Below are positions 27,692 through 38,832 of a stretch of 64,000 bases of DNA, piece by piece (within the stretch, counting starts at the first letter, position 1; every line of letters begins with the position of its first letter). This DNA comes from Flaccisagitta enflata. Lineage: Eukaryota > Chaetognatha > Sagittoidea > Aphragmophora. The notes below the pieces were generated by a model, which had not been told where the DNA came from, searched no databases, and worked only from the letters and a program-made list of their open reading frames with translations. The DNA is taken from positions 82,460,001-82,524,000 of the forward strand of contig OZ231127.1 in NCBI GenBank assembly GCA_965153355.1, written 5' to 3'. Both the position numbers and the translations under genes were made by a program.

Positions 27692-28200
27692 GGCAGCGGC
27701 CTCAAAGGGTCAATGTCTTGTAGAACACAGGGGGGAATTTCAATACATCTGTCCTTCCGTCCGTCACCCCCTTGGCATCAGGGCTTCAGGTGTGCACTCT
27801 CAGACTTGATTTTTGCCCTCTGAGCCCTCAAATTAGCCCTTTCAGACCTGAATCTAGCCCTTGGGAGCTCAAATCAGCTCTCCAGACCTCAAATCCGCCC
27901 TCCAGACCTCAAATCAGCTATTTGGGCCTCTAAATTGTCTTTGGGGCCTCAAGCCTGCCCTCAAAACCTCAAATATGCTCTTTTGGACTGAGTTCTGTCC
28001 TCTGGACTTCAAATCCGCCTTCAATGACCTTCATCCGTCTTCTTAGACCTGATATACCTTAAAACATCTCGAAATTCACCCCTATGTCCTACAGGACATT
28101 GGCCCTTTGGACCCGCTGCCCTGCTCTGACTCTACTACTTCACTGGATCACTCAGAGCAGGGCATAGGTTACCGCTGACCATGTGCGATCCTTGGATGAC
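27692..28200 (-). mobile_element. Family B element
   Basis: The left arm GGGCAGCGGCCTCAAAGGG with GTAGAACACAGG leads to a degenerate array (CAGACCTCAAATC units). The closing arm has CCTATGTCCTACAGGACATT, then GAGCAGGGCATAGG, CCGCTGACCATGTGCGATCC and TTGGATGACT. Confidence 0.8.
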
Positions 28201-28639
28201 TAGTTAACTCATATCATAGTTGACTGAGCACGAAAAACGCCGCGCTGAGCAACGCCATGCAAAACGGCTTAACATAATTGAGTTCCGGTGAAAGGAGACG
28301 AGAAGAGGGCGCGGAGAAATGAGATAGACCATATAGAATTGCGCGGATGGTAATGAAAGGTGAGGGAAGGAATTTGGGAATTGGGAGAGGAATGATAGAA
28401 AGGAGTAAAGTTGTTTGGTTGTACTGATAGTTCGCGGTAACTTAGGGAGACAGTAAGGAAAGAGGGGGGGGGGGCATTTAAAGCCAGATCATACGAACTA
28501 AAGAATGTTCACACAGCCAACATCTAAACAACTAGCAATCACCTCAAAAGACTGAAAAAAAGATTCAAAAGATTCCAACCACCTGGCAGTGGGCTTTTGG
28601 ATAGGATTTTGTGTATGACTGGTGACCAATAAGGAACCA

Positions 28640-28780
28640 ATGGGATGACAGAGACAGAGACTGACAGATGGACAGAGACTGACAGATGGACAGAGACTGA
28701 CAGAGAGACAGAAAATGACAGAGACAGACAGAGACTGACAGAAACAGAAACAGAAAGGAGAGGGGGAGAGAGACAGAGAA
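28640..28780. repeat. GACAGATGGACAGAGACT repeats
   Basis: Short imperfect purine-rich repeats (CAGAGACTGACAGATGGA) with no gene around them (28200-28885). Confidence 0.7.
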
Positions 28781-28887
28781 AATGCAAAATGCTGCTAGCA
28801 TGGATTTCAAGAGGACATGTCACAAGAAATACTATTGCATCCTATTGTTAGGGCCACACAAACATGGTTTATTGATCTATTTCCATT

Positions 28888-29119
<232 letters not shown>

Positions 29120-29494
29120 AGCTGCGTAAGTAAAAGTCCTTGTCATTAGGATTTTCTTTGCTTCGGTTCATCGGTAGGGAGAGCAACTGTTGTTTGTTGT
29201 TCTCCTTTTTAACCTGTTGGGATTTTTTCGTGTTGTTTTTTATGTTGTTTATGATGTTCTATATTTGTTGGCTCAGGACTAAGTTCCGGATATTGGTTTT
29301 TAAATCACCTCTTTCCTGTTCTTCTCTTATCCTTTGAAGAGAAAAATGTCCAAATTTGTATGTCTGTGTATGTCAATATGTCCGTCTCATAATCCTCATG
29401 ATGGAAACATTTACAAGTTACAAGAAGGTGAAGAGAGATCTTGCATCTTGATGAGGAAACTGATATTATGATGTTATAATAATCATCATAATTA

Positions 29495-29625
29495 GGAATG
29501 TGGAAGTGGTCAATTTTAATGCCCTTTCCATTGCTTCCGCATCCGTTCCGCTTCCATTTTGCAGAACAAATACTAGTAGTGGCTATTTCACCCACCGAAA
29601 TGGAAGCGGTCAATCGCTTCCACAT
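29495..29625. mobile_element. Small Family D relative
   Basis: GGAATGTGGAAGTGGTCAAT at one end and GGTCAATCGCTTCCACATCC at the other form a short inverted pair with GCTTCC motifs inside. It is a miniature version of the GAAGCG element at 8.7-10.3 kb. Confidence 0.5.
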
Positions 29626-29712
29626 CCCTGATTATGATATCATGATATTGTTTTATGATATTCTAATAGAGCCTTGTTAAGTGAGCTAATCTTAAAGAGA
29701 AAAAGCAGTTAA

Positions 29713-30322
29713 GTCGAGGTGCAAACAAAGACCAAATTAGAGGAGTCAATACATTTTTTTCAATATTTCAAATTCTATTAATTTAGACTTTTTTCATCAA
29801 AGAATATAATCTTTATGTTATATTGGTTTCAGTTTTGCATAGAAAATCATTTGTAGATAAAAAAAAGAGTGCTGAGCAAGTGTAAAGGGGAGAAAAAAAG
29901 AAGGATATCTAAAGAAAATCTAATTTTGCAACTTGATTTATCTTAGGGAAAATTCTAAGACTCTCTCTAAATACAAAATTTTGCATTTTCAAAAACATGG
30001 CCTTATTCTAAAAACATATAAGATAAGGGCCATATTCTTAGAAATGCAAAATAATTCAATTTGTTCAAGTCTTAGAATTTTCCCTTCGCAGGTTTTGAAT
30101 TTTTGCACTACTATTTTTAAAGAATCTATCATTACCAATAATTCTTTCTTGTCTTTGTCAATAAAAAAAAGCAATGCCTTTATCATACTAGGGTTTCTTT
30201 TCCTAATAGAACATTATCAAATTACAAAATTACAAATTTCTTTTAAAAAATCACAAAATAGTAATGAATATACTTATGAGAAGAGACTGAAACCAAAATT
30301 TTATCTTCATTTGCACCTCGAC
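29713..30322. mobile_element. TTAA-flanked inverted-repeat element
   Basis: Terminal inverted repeats GTCGAGGTGCAAA / TTTGCACCTCGAC are each bounded by TTAA (29709-29712 and 30323-30326). A TTAA duplication is the signature of piggyBac-type insertion, though the ends do not begin CCY as piggyBac usually does. The interior holds a fold-back around AACATGGCC / GGCCATATT. A 151-residue frame inside shows no known domain. Confidence 0.65.
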
Positions 30323-30756
30323 TTAAGCTTATCCGCTTTGTGGTGTATGTTTTACTTCGCGTTGGGTTTCTGTAACATAATTCTGTGATGGTCTTGTCTG
30401 ACTCAAAGAAATGCCCGGTCAAGCAAATATATGTAACTAGATGCTCCTCATGTGTGAGTTTTATATAGAATGAATTGTTGCACTCATCACATCCACCTCG
30501 AATAACATGTTTTGTTGTTCTATTGTTCATGTTTTTTGTTTTTTTTTCTTTTGGAAAGGCATAAGGGACGTACGTACAGACCGAAAAATTGACGGACCTA
30601 CAGAGGGACTGATGAACGGATCTGCTGATGGACCGACGGACGTACCCTTTTTGTAAGAGATCATGAAAATTCTTTTACAAAAGATTTATGGGAGAAAAAA
30701 CAAAAACAAAAAAACAATTTCGTGTCATGCAAAACGGCTTTAATTATCTTTACAAG

Positions 30757-31012
30757 CAAGTTTTTAGTCGTGTGCACGCGACTCTATAACCCACAAAGTC
30801 GGTCGGTTGGTCGGTCGGTCGGTCGGTTGGTTGGTCGGTCGGTCGGTTGGTTGGTCGGTCGGTCTGTCCGTAAGTCAGTCCGCGTTAACTTTTTTGGTGT
30901 TTCGGGTGGTTTTTACGTCACTGCTCCTGCCCAAATGCTTGGAAAAGCCTTTTTCATCCCCTGCCCACCCGCACGCGACTTCGGTAGCATTTTATCCGAC
31001 CTTATTTTCAAG
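30757..31012 (+). mobile_element. Family A element
   Basis: Starts TTTTTAGTCGTGTGCACGCG, with a long (GGTC)n block. The 3' arm GCACGCGAC matches the hairpin arm GCACGCGAC and pairs with the 5' arm GTCGTGTGC apart from one mismatch. The end reads ATCCGACCTTATTT. Confidence 0.8.
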
Positions 31013-31284
31013 GAATTTTAAATGAGCCTTTGAGGAAAGAAAAAGCTGACCAGAGATATGATTTGAAATTTTAATCTGCCCTGGAAATGAAGAGCCAGTG
31101 TCGTGAACAGGGGTTTGTTGAGTGGCTTTTGATTTTTTTATTCTTTCCCCAACGGGGGGGGGGGGATACTCAACTTTATTCACGACCGTTCATGAATCCT
31201 GAGTGCCCTTCCACAAATTCAGCAAAATGTATTTGCTTCAATTTCTTTCGCTGCCAAAAGGTCTTGTAAGTTTTCTATCCTTTT

Positions 31285-31493
31285 TTAGTTGCGGACACAC
31301 ATTTCTATAAGCGGCTTTGTCCGTTCATCCGTCCATCCGTCGGTCTGTCCGTAACGCACAGGACAAAAAGTGGAAAAACTAGCGTTTTAGATACTTTTTA
31401 TAGTACATGTGTGTTGGTTTGGGTGTGAATGGAGGTTGGATGCCCCTGCCCACCCATGCGCAACGATATTGTCACCCCGCGTCCCTTGTTTCT
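31285..31493 (+). mobile_element. Family A element, CCCCGCGTC-tail subfamily
   Basis: Starts TTTTTTAGTTGCGGACACAC and ends GTCACCCCGCGTCCCTTGTT. It shares its middle and tail with the copy at 10370-10588. Confidence 0.75.
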
Positions 31494-31691
31494 TTCTATT
31501 CCCCCCCCCCCGCCTAAGCGACGCCTACTAACCCCTTGTTCTAGATAACTTTTCTTTCCATCCCCCTTGAGGTGAAGCCCCTCCCCCTTGGATCACATGA
31601 CTGCGTGATTCAGATCTCTTTTCTCTCCACTCCCCTCCAATCATAGCCAACGCCCCTGGCTCCCCCCTTCTTGATTGTACAATGTACAATA

Positions 31692-32332
31692 GCCTGTACC
31701 TAAATGACAAAAAACGATAAAATAAACATTCTCCGAGCAGATCATGCTGCGGGACTGTCTCAGGCTTCTATTGAATTCAATATCGGCTTTGAAATTCTAC
31801 TTTTAGGTAGCCGCGCCTCACCTTCTGTTAACCCTACCCCTATAGAAAATCCAAAATTTCAAAGTACTCAAATTGCAATTATGACTGCAGATTTGGAATC
31901 TGCAGAAAAAACTGACAATTGAAAGTGTTTTCCTTTTTTTGATATTCCAATTAGAAGGTGGTCAAAAGTGATGTCAAATATCGTGAAACATACTTTTTCT
32001 TTTAATTTCTTTGTTAAATCACTGAACTTACCTTTTTTAAAAATCTTTAGCATGGATTTTGATGATGATCCTAGAGGAATTTTGAAAAAAGAAAAGCACT
32101 TTCAACAGACAGTTTTTCATGCAGATTTCAAATCTGCAGTCAAAATATTGATTTGAGCAATTTGAAATTTTTGGTTTTCTATTGACCCATGTGAAGTTCA
32201 AGGTAAGGCGCGGCAACCAAGATGTATTTCTTTAAAGCTGAAATTGATGCCAATAGGAGCCCAAAACAGCTCCACAGCATGAACTGCTCGGAGAATTTCA
32301 ATTTTTTTGTTTTTTGTCATTTCAGTACAGGC
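31692..32332. mobile_element. TA-flanked fold-back element inserted in a Family C unit
   Basis: The ends are long inverted repeats (GCCTGTACCTAAATGACAAA on the left, mirrored at 32313-32332). Matching continues inward to CTCCGAGCAG / CTGCTCGGAG, giving arms of about 55 bp. Two further inverted pairs lie inside (GCAGATTTGGAATCTGCAG is itself palindromic; GTAGCCGCGCCTCACCTT pairs with AAGGTAAGGCGCGGCAAC). TA flanks both ends. The outside sequence is the Family C motif GATTGTACAATGTACAA. Confidence 0.75.
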
Positions 32333-32460
32333 TAATGTACAATCCCCGAGTTACAACGCTCTTTCTCCACCCCCCCTTAGGCGACGCCCCTCCCCCTCGA
32401 TTGAACAATGTACAATCCCCAAGTTACAATGCTCTTTCTCCACCCCCCCTTAGGCAACGC
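32330..32460 (+). repeat. Family C fragment (about two units)
   Basis: Two units of AATGTACAATCCCCGAGTTA with CGCTCTTTCTCCACCCCCCC and GGCGACGCCCCTCCCCCT. They are related to the array at 36728-37556. A diverged piece is also at 31500-31690. Confidence 0.75.
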
Positions 32461-32591
32461 ACTATGAGCCAGATCAGCCCAGCTAAAGAAAATTCCCATA
32501 CCCAGCCTCTCAGTCCTTGATGCACTGAATTTGCCGCCATCCCTCCCACCACCAAATTTGAATTTTTTCCTTTATTCATTCTTTTAACTTT

Positions 32592-33412
32592 TTGGGCAGC
32601 GGCCCCAAAGGGGACGAAGTCCTGTAGAACACAGGGGGAATCTGTCCGTCCGTCCGTCCGTACGTCCGTACGTCCGTACGTCCGTCCCCCCCCCTGCCCC
32701 ATCCTCGGCTTCGTCTCCTTTGGGGCCCAAATCCAAACTGTATGGCCTAAATCCGAGCAAAATGGCCCAAATCCGCCCAAAATTGGACAAATCCAGGCAA
32801 AATGGCCTAGGACCAGGTAAAATGGGCCTTATCTGGCTAGAAAACCTGAATTCTGGCCTGAGTTCTATCATCTTGGCCCCTTAAACTTAGATTCTGGCTC
32901 CAAAAACCCACATCCAAGCCTTAGAGACCCAGATCCTGACCTTTGGGACCCAGATTCTGACCACCAAGACCAAGGTGCTGGCCTAAAAGATCTAAATCCT
33001 AGCCTCAGAGGACCAAATCCTGACCTCAGAAACTGAAATCCTTGCCTCTGAGACCAAGAAATTGGTCTCTGAGACCCAGATTCTGGCCTCAGAGACCCAG
33101 ATCCTGGCCTGCTCCTGCCTCAACTTAACCTACAAACTATACAAAAATGGCAAGGGTACCATTGTCCATATTCTGCCTTTTGTCAGTTCTCCTTGATATT
33201 CAATGAAAATTTGAATAACAGGGCATCCTGGACAGAAGGAAGGCAAACAGGACGGACGGACGGACGAACGGATGGACGGACGGACAGATTCCCCCTGTGT
33301 TCTACAGGACTTTGTCCCCTTTGGGGCCGCTGCCCTGCTTCCTCTCAACCTTCATCACTTCCTACTCAAGCAGGGCACGGGTACCGCTGACCACTTACTG
33401 CCTTTGGGCTGC
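32592..33412 (-). mobile_element. Family B element
   Basis: The left arm GGGCAGCGGCCCCAAAGGGG with GTAGAACACAGGGGGAATCT is mirrored by AGATTCCCCCTGTGTTCTAC and GGGGCCGCTGCCCTGC on the right, then CGGGTACCGCTGACC. Arms also include a (GTCC)n / (GGAC)n block. The interior has degenerate GACCCAGATTCTGGCCTCAG units. Confidence 0.85.
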
Positions 33413-33476
33413 TATTGTGAAATAGCTTCAAATAGTTCATGCCAATTGATATCAATACTGAAAGTGGCTCTTTCGT

Positions 33477-33623
33477 CTTTTTAGATGCGTCCACGCATCT
33501 CTATAAGAGGCTTTGTCCGTCCGTCCGTCCGTCGGTCCGTCACGCTCGAGTTGAAAACGATCGCAAATGATCGCAAAGTCGATTTCATCATTCTAGGATC
33601 TGACATAGGGATGATGCAATGTT

Positions 33624-33716
<93 letters not shown>

Positions 33717-33799
33717 TGTCTGTTTTAGTTTTAATAAGAATGTCATTTACGGGCTAAGCCGCATGTGGACGCATCGTTGTACCCCCGGGGTCCTTGTTT
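33477..33799 (+). mobile_element. Family A element, GATGCGTCC arm variant
   Basis: Hairpin GATGCG-TCCA-CGCATC at the start. The 3' arm GGACGCATC (about 33767) is the exact reverse complement of the 5' arm GATGCGTCC, although neither resembles the common GTCGCG/GTTGCG arms. A (GA)n tract of about 88 bp (33626-33713) fills the middle. It ends GGTCCTTGTT. Confidence 0.8.
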
Positions 33800-33989
33800 A
33801 AAGATTAATTCAATCCTGAGTATATCCTTATTTTTGTTGCTTCACTTCATTATATACAAAAAATCTACAAAATGCTTATTTTACATCTAAAGTTGTGCGG
33901 ACTTCTTCATGCAAATCAATGCGACGTTTTTCTCTGTTACCCTTCTTTTGACATGCCATGTCGGTCGGTATGTCGGTACGTTCTAGATA

Positions 33990-34144
33990 TTTTTAGTCGC
34001 GGACTAGCGACTCTGTAAAAGGTATTGTCCGTCCGTTGTTCCGTCCGTTGGTCCGTCACGCTCGAGTCGAAAAGTGGGAAAACACGCATTTCCGCCCCTG
34101 CCCACCTGTCCGCGACTGGTATTGGCCGTGTATTCGGCCTTGTT
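33990..34144 (+). mobile_element. Family A element, GTCGCGGAC arm variant
   Basis: Starts TTTTTAGTCGCGGACTAGCG. The 5' arm GTCGCGGAC and 3' arm GTCCGCGAC (about 34110) are exact reverse complements. It ends TTCGGCCTTGTT. A clean, short copy suited to defining the consensus. Confidence 0.85.
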
Positions 34145-34157
34145 GAATTGTGAAAGG

Positions 34158-34807
34158 TTTTTAGGTGCGCCATAGCACCTCTATAACTAGCTCTGTCTGT
34201 CGGTCGGTCGGTTGGTCGGTCGGTCGGTCACGCTCGAGTTGAAAATCTCGAAAGGAGGCAAAAAATCACTGAAAATGATTCAGAAATATGCTAGGATGAT
34301 ATTTAGATGCGCCATAGCACCTCTACAAGAAGCTCTGTCCGTCCGTCAATCCGTCGGTCACGCTCAAATGAAAAATCGCTACAAATGTTTGAAATCAATA
34401 GAAAACTCATTTCGTTCATCATTGATGATACTCGTCATTTCATTCACTAATATAATCTGCTACGGTTAGGTCTGATTGAGCTGGGGATAGGTCGGATAGG
34501 TCTGGTGATAGGTCAGATAGGTCTCTGGTCTGATAGGTCTGATAGGTCCGATAGAGCTGGGGATAGGTCTGATAGAGCTGGTGATAGGTCTGATAGAGCT
34601 ATGGATAGGTTTAATAGAGCTCGGGAAAGGTCTGATAAAGCTCGGGATAGGCCTGATAGAGCTCAGGATAGGTCTGATAGAGCTCGGGATAAGTCTGATA
34701 GAGCTAAGAATGGTCTGATAAAGCTAGGGGTAAGTCCGATGGAGCTAGGGATAGCTATGAATTAATAACGCTCGGCGCACCGTCTTGGCCCGTGTATCCG
34801 GCCTTGT
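34158..34807 (+). mobile_element. Family A element, GGTGCGCC arm variant, with internal insertions
   Basis: Starts TTTTTAGGTGCGCCATAGCA (stem GGTGC/GCACC). The far end carries GGCGCACC (about 34773), the exact reverse complement of GGTGCGCC, followed by CGTGTATCCGGCCTTGTTT. In between lie a second Family A start at about 34307 (GATGCGCCATAGCACC) and a tandem array of GATAGAGCT / GGTCTGATA units (about 34470-34760). Confidence 0.75.
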
Positions 34808-35004
34808 TTCTTTGTGGATTCTGCCAACCGTCCGTGACTGTCTTGCCGTGAATCCGGTTTTGTTAAACATTGAAGCGCTGTGGAGCAAGTGAAGGGAGTG
34901 AGCGGTGCGAGCGACGAAAACATAGTGAGCGTCCTATTGGCCCATTAAAAACACGCCCTCTCTAGCTTGCTGTCTGTTGTTCTTGTCTGTCTGCGTCTGT
35001 CTGT

Positions 35005-35009
<5 letters not shown>

Positions 35010-35069
<60 letters not shown>

Positions 35070-35155
35070 CTCACTCTCTTTTGCTCCAAAAACGGATAGT
35101 ATGACAAAGAATTCAGGAAGAAACTAACAAACAACCATACCAACAAATGTTGGCG

Positions 35156-35226
<71 letters not shown>

Positions 35227-35330
35227 ATTTTCTTTCTTATTTTGTAATTGTCATTTTTAGTCGCGTGCTTCGCAACTCTATAAGCCACTTTTCAGTTCGT
35301 TGGTCCATCCAGCCGTCCGTATGTCCGTCA
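35010..35330. repeat. (CT)n and (GTT)n microsatellites with a Family A start
   Basis: CT tract (35010-35066), GTT tract (35155-35226) and a partial Family A copy beginning TTTTTAGTCGCGTGCTTCGC at 35252. Confidence 0.85.
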
Positions 35331-35741
35331 CAAATTTCTTTTAAAGGCTTTTAATTGCGTTTTTTATGTCTCTTGAAGGTAGGAAAGTAACTTGGAGCAG
35401 TAAACAGCTATTTCAAATGTCTTTTTGAAAAAAAAAGTTTGTCTGTCCGTCTGCCTCACTTTTTTTGAAAGTGCCGACACACGCGACTTAGATCTAATGA
35501 CCTTGTTGTTATTGTTGTTGCATTGGATAGTTACATTGTTGTCGTTGTTGATATTGTCGTCGTCCTTGTCCTCGTTATTGTTTTCTTTTTATCATCTTTG
35601 TTATTCTAGTAAAAGTTGTTGTCAACCTGTTGTTTTTGTTGATGTTGTCATCGTCGTTATGATGTTACTGAATACTACATAAGTCATGTGTATCCTTCCT
35701 TTACCCTCAGTCGATTCGGTTATTGTTAATTTGGACGCTGT

Positions 35742-36016
<275 letters not shown>

Positions 36017-36727
36017 TTTTTTTTTGGTCCTTTTTTTTTTGTTAAATTCGATCCCCTGCATTAACATCGACCGAAACTTCCATGGCAAGCGCAGTTGTAA
36101 TGTTACATAATGAACACTGTGATAGTCCCACTACACGTAATGCATGAACCAGCACTAAAACGATGTTCTGAATGGCGTAACCAAGGTTACGTGACAACAA
36201 ACACAAGCATCGATTGACATGAGCCAAGATTAGATGTATAGGCTGACTTCAAAGCTCGTTAGAATGGAAATACATAAATGGCGATTTCAAACGAACTAGC
36301 AAGTTGGCGGACATCCTCGTAAAATAGGATAAACTTGACAACTGACTGATTCAGATTTAACCCATGCTTTACAGGTGCGACTTTAATCTTGTCTAATCGA
36401 GCCCAAAATGTCTAAAAAAACAACAAAATTTGATTTTTTGGACAGACGGACAGCTGCGCGGTCCTGCCCTTTCTATGATGGCAACAAGGAGTTGAAACGA
36501 ATCAGAAAGAGCTCTCATATGATAGTTTGACTCATAATCTTGGCTAATCTACGCAAAAATGAGTTCCTGTAATTAGGTGGTTTTGCTGCTGCTGAGGGTG
36601 ACGGAGTCGCGCCATCGCTATGACTCTTTGGTTGCTCTCTCAGAAGGTGATTTCCTGACAGAATATAATCGGTATATCATTCGGAAATAATTTTAGGGTG
36701 TGGAAATACTTAGTTAGTACGGACTAT

Positions 36728-37556
36728 AGTGCAACGCCCCTCCCCCTTGATTGAACAATGTACAATCCCCGAGTTACAACGCTCTTTCTCCACCCCCCTT
36801 AGGTGACGCCCCTACCCCTTGATTGAACAATGTACAATCCACGAGTTACAACGCTCTTTCTCCACATCCCTTGGGCGACGCCCCTACCCCTTGATTGAAC
36901 AATGTACAATCCCCGAGTTACAACGCTCTTTCTCCACCCCCCTTAGGCGACGCCCCTACCCCTTGATTGAACAATGTACAATCCCCGAGTTATAACGCTC
37001 TTTCTCCACCCCCCTTAGGTGACGCCCCTACCCCTTGATTGAACAATGTACAATCCCCGAGTTATAACGCTCTTTCTCCACATCCCTTGGGCGACGCCCC
37101 TACCCCTTGATTGAACAATGTACAATCCCCGAGTTATAACGCTCTTTCTCCACCCCTTAGGCGACGCCCCTACCCCTTGATTGAACAATGTACAATCCAC
37201 GAGTTATAACGCTCTTTCTCCATCCCCCCCGACGCCCCTACCCCTTGATTGAACAATGTACAATCCCCGAGTTACAACGCTCTTTCTCCACCCCCCTTAG
37301 GCGACGCCCCTACCCCTTGATTGAACAATGTACAATCCACGAGTTATAACGCTCTTTCTCCACATCCCTTGGGCGACGCCCCTCCCCCTTAATTGTACAA
37401 TGTACAATCCCCGAGTTATATAACGCTCTTTCTCCACCCCCCCCCCCCTTAGGCGACGCCCCTCCCCCTTGATTGTACAATGTACAATCCCCGAGTTATA
37501 TAACGCTCTTTCTCCACCCCACTTAGGCGACGCCCCTCCCCCTGGATCGTACGACC
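36728..37556 (+). repeat. Family C tandem array, about 73-bp unit, about 11 copies
   Basis: Head-to-tail copies with landmarks TTGATTGAACAATGTACAAT, GAGTTACAACGCTCTTTCTC and GGCGACGCCCCTACCCC. Later units have the palindrome TTGTACAATGTACAA. Units differ by few changes and fall in two alternating subtypes (CACCCCCCTTAGGCGACG and CACATCCCTTGGGCGACG). Short frames across it are not genes. Confidence 0.9.
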
Positions 37557-38117
37557 CCCGAGACTTGGAGCGGACTCCGACTGCGATGGTTTTGGGACGA
37601 ATCGAGTTGAAGGAAAAAGAAAACGCGCCCCCTGTTGGAGCCTATGATTTACAAAAGGAACAACAAAGGTAAATTAGAATTATCGTATTTTTTTCTAATT
37701 AGCGCCCCGGGCGCTTTTGAAATTAGAAAATGATATTGCCATTTTACCCTCCAATTAGCGCCCCTTTCAACATGAAAATAACTAGTCATCTAGTGGTTTT
37801 CCCAGTGAATGCTTCTTAAAACTTCAAAAATTCAAGAAAAAGTAAAATTAGGGGATATTTTTTGCCTGTTTTCCACGTAAGCACTAAATAAAAGCACTGA
37901 AATAAGCTAAATCCCTCTATCCACAACAATCATTTGCCTCCTTATCTTCTAACAAATCGCTGATCTGAGGAGCAAAAAGAGGGGGGGGGGGGCGTTAATG
38001 GGAGGGGGAAAAAATACGATCAACAATCATTCACCCACAACAGAGTACAAAAGTTAGGTCATCTATCACCTGCAAAGGTCAAAAGTGTGGAAAACATGCG
38101 CAGTACGCACACGCACA

Positions 38118-38350
<233 letters not shown>

Positions 38351-38413
38351 GCAAACACACACATCACACGCACACGCGCCGCGCGTATTATAAAATATTC
38401 AAAATAACAAAGT

Positions 38414-38530
38414 TTGATCGGGCAACTCGAGGCGGTGCAAAGCGTTACTGCGCAACTGACTTACGGACGGACGGATGGACGGACGGACGGGCGGACGGAC
38501 AAACTCTTTCACAGAGATGCGATGACGCAT
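38414..38530 (-). mobile_element. Family A element, GATGCG arm variant, partial
   Basis: A (CGGA)n block followed by AGAGATGCGATGACGCATCA. In element orientation this is the hairpin GATGCG-TCAT-CGCATC. The GGCCTTG end is not recognisable. Confidence 0.6.
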
Positions 38531-38832
38531 CAACAAAGTATCGATAAAGCTGAACCAAGCGTGAAAGATATTCGTTTTGTTGCGGATATTGGCTTTTTAA
38601 TGCGCCTCCCGGGTGGCTAAACATAAAGGATTGCAGCAAACGACAAACAAACAAACAAAGTATTGAATATCGATTATCCAATCAAATCTGAACGTTGTGT
38701 AGGCGTCTATATACCACAAAGATATCGCTTGTGCGATCTTACGTACTTATGGGCAAAATATTGGAAAGAGGGCGAGCAATGAACAAACCACTTGAGTGCC
38801 CGAAGAAGACACCGCCAAAGCAAGCAAAAGAA

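Noticed and set aside
29933-30388. 151-residue frame as a small membrane protein
   Set aside because: It lies inside the TTAA-flanked element, is AT-driven and has no domain.
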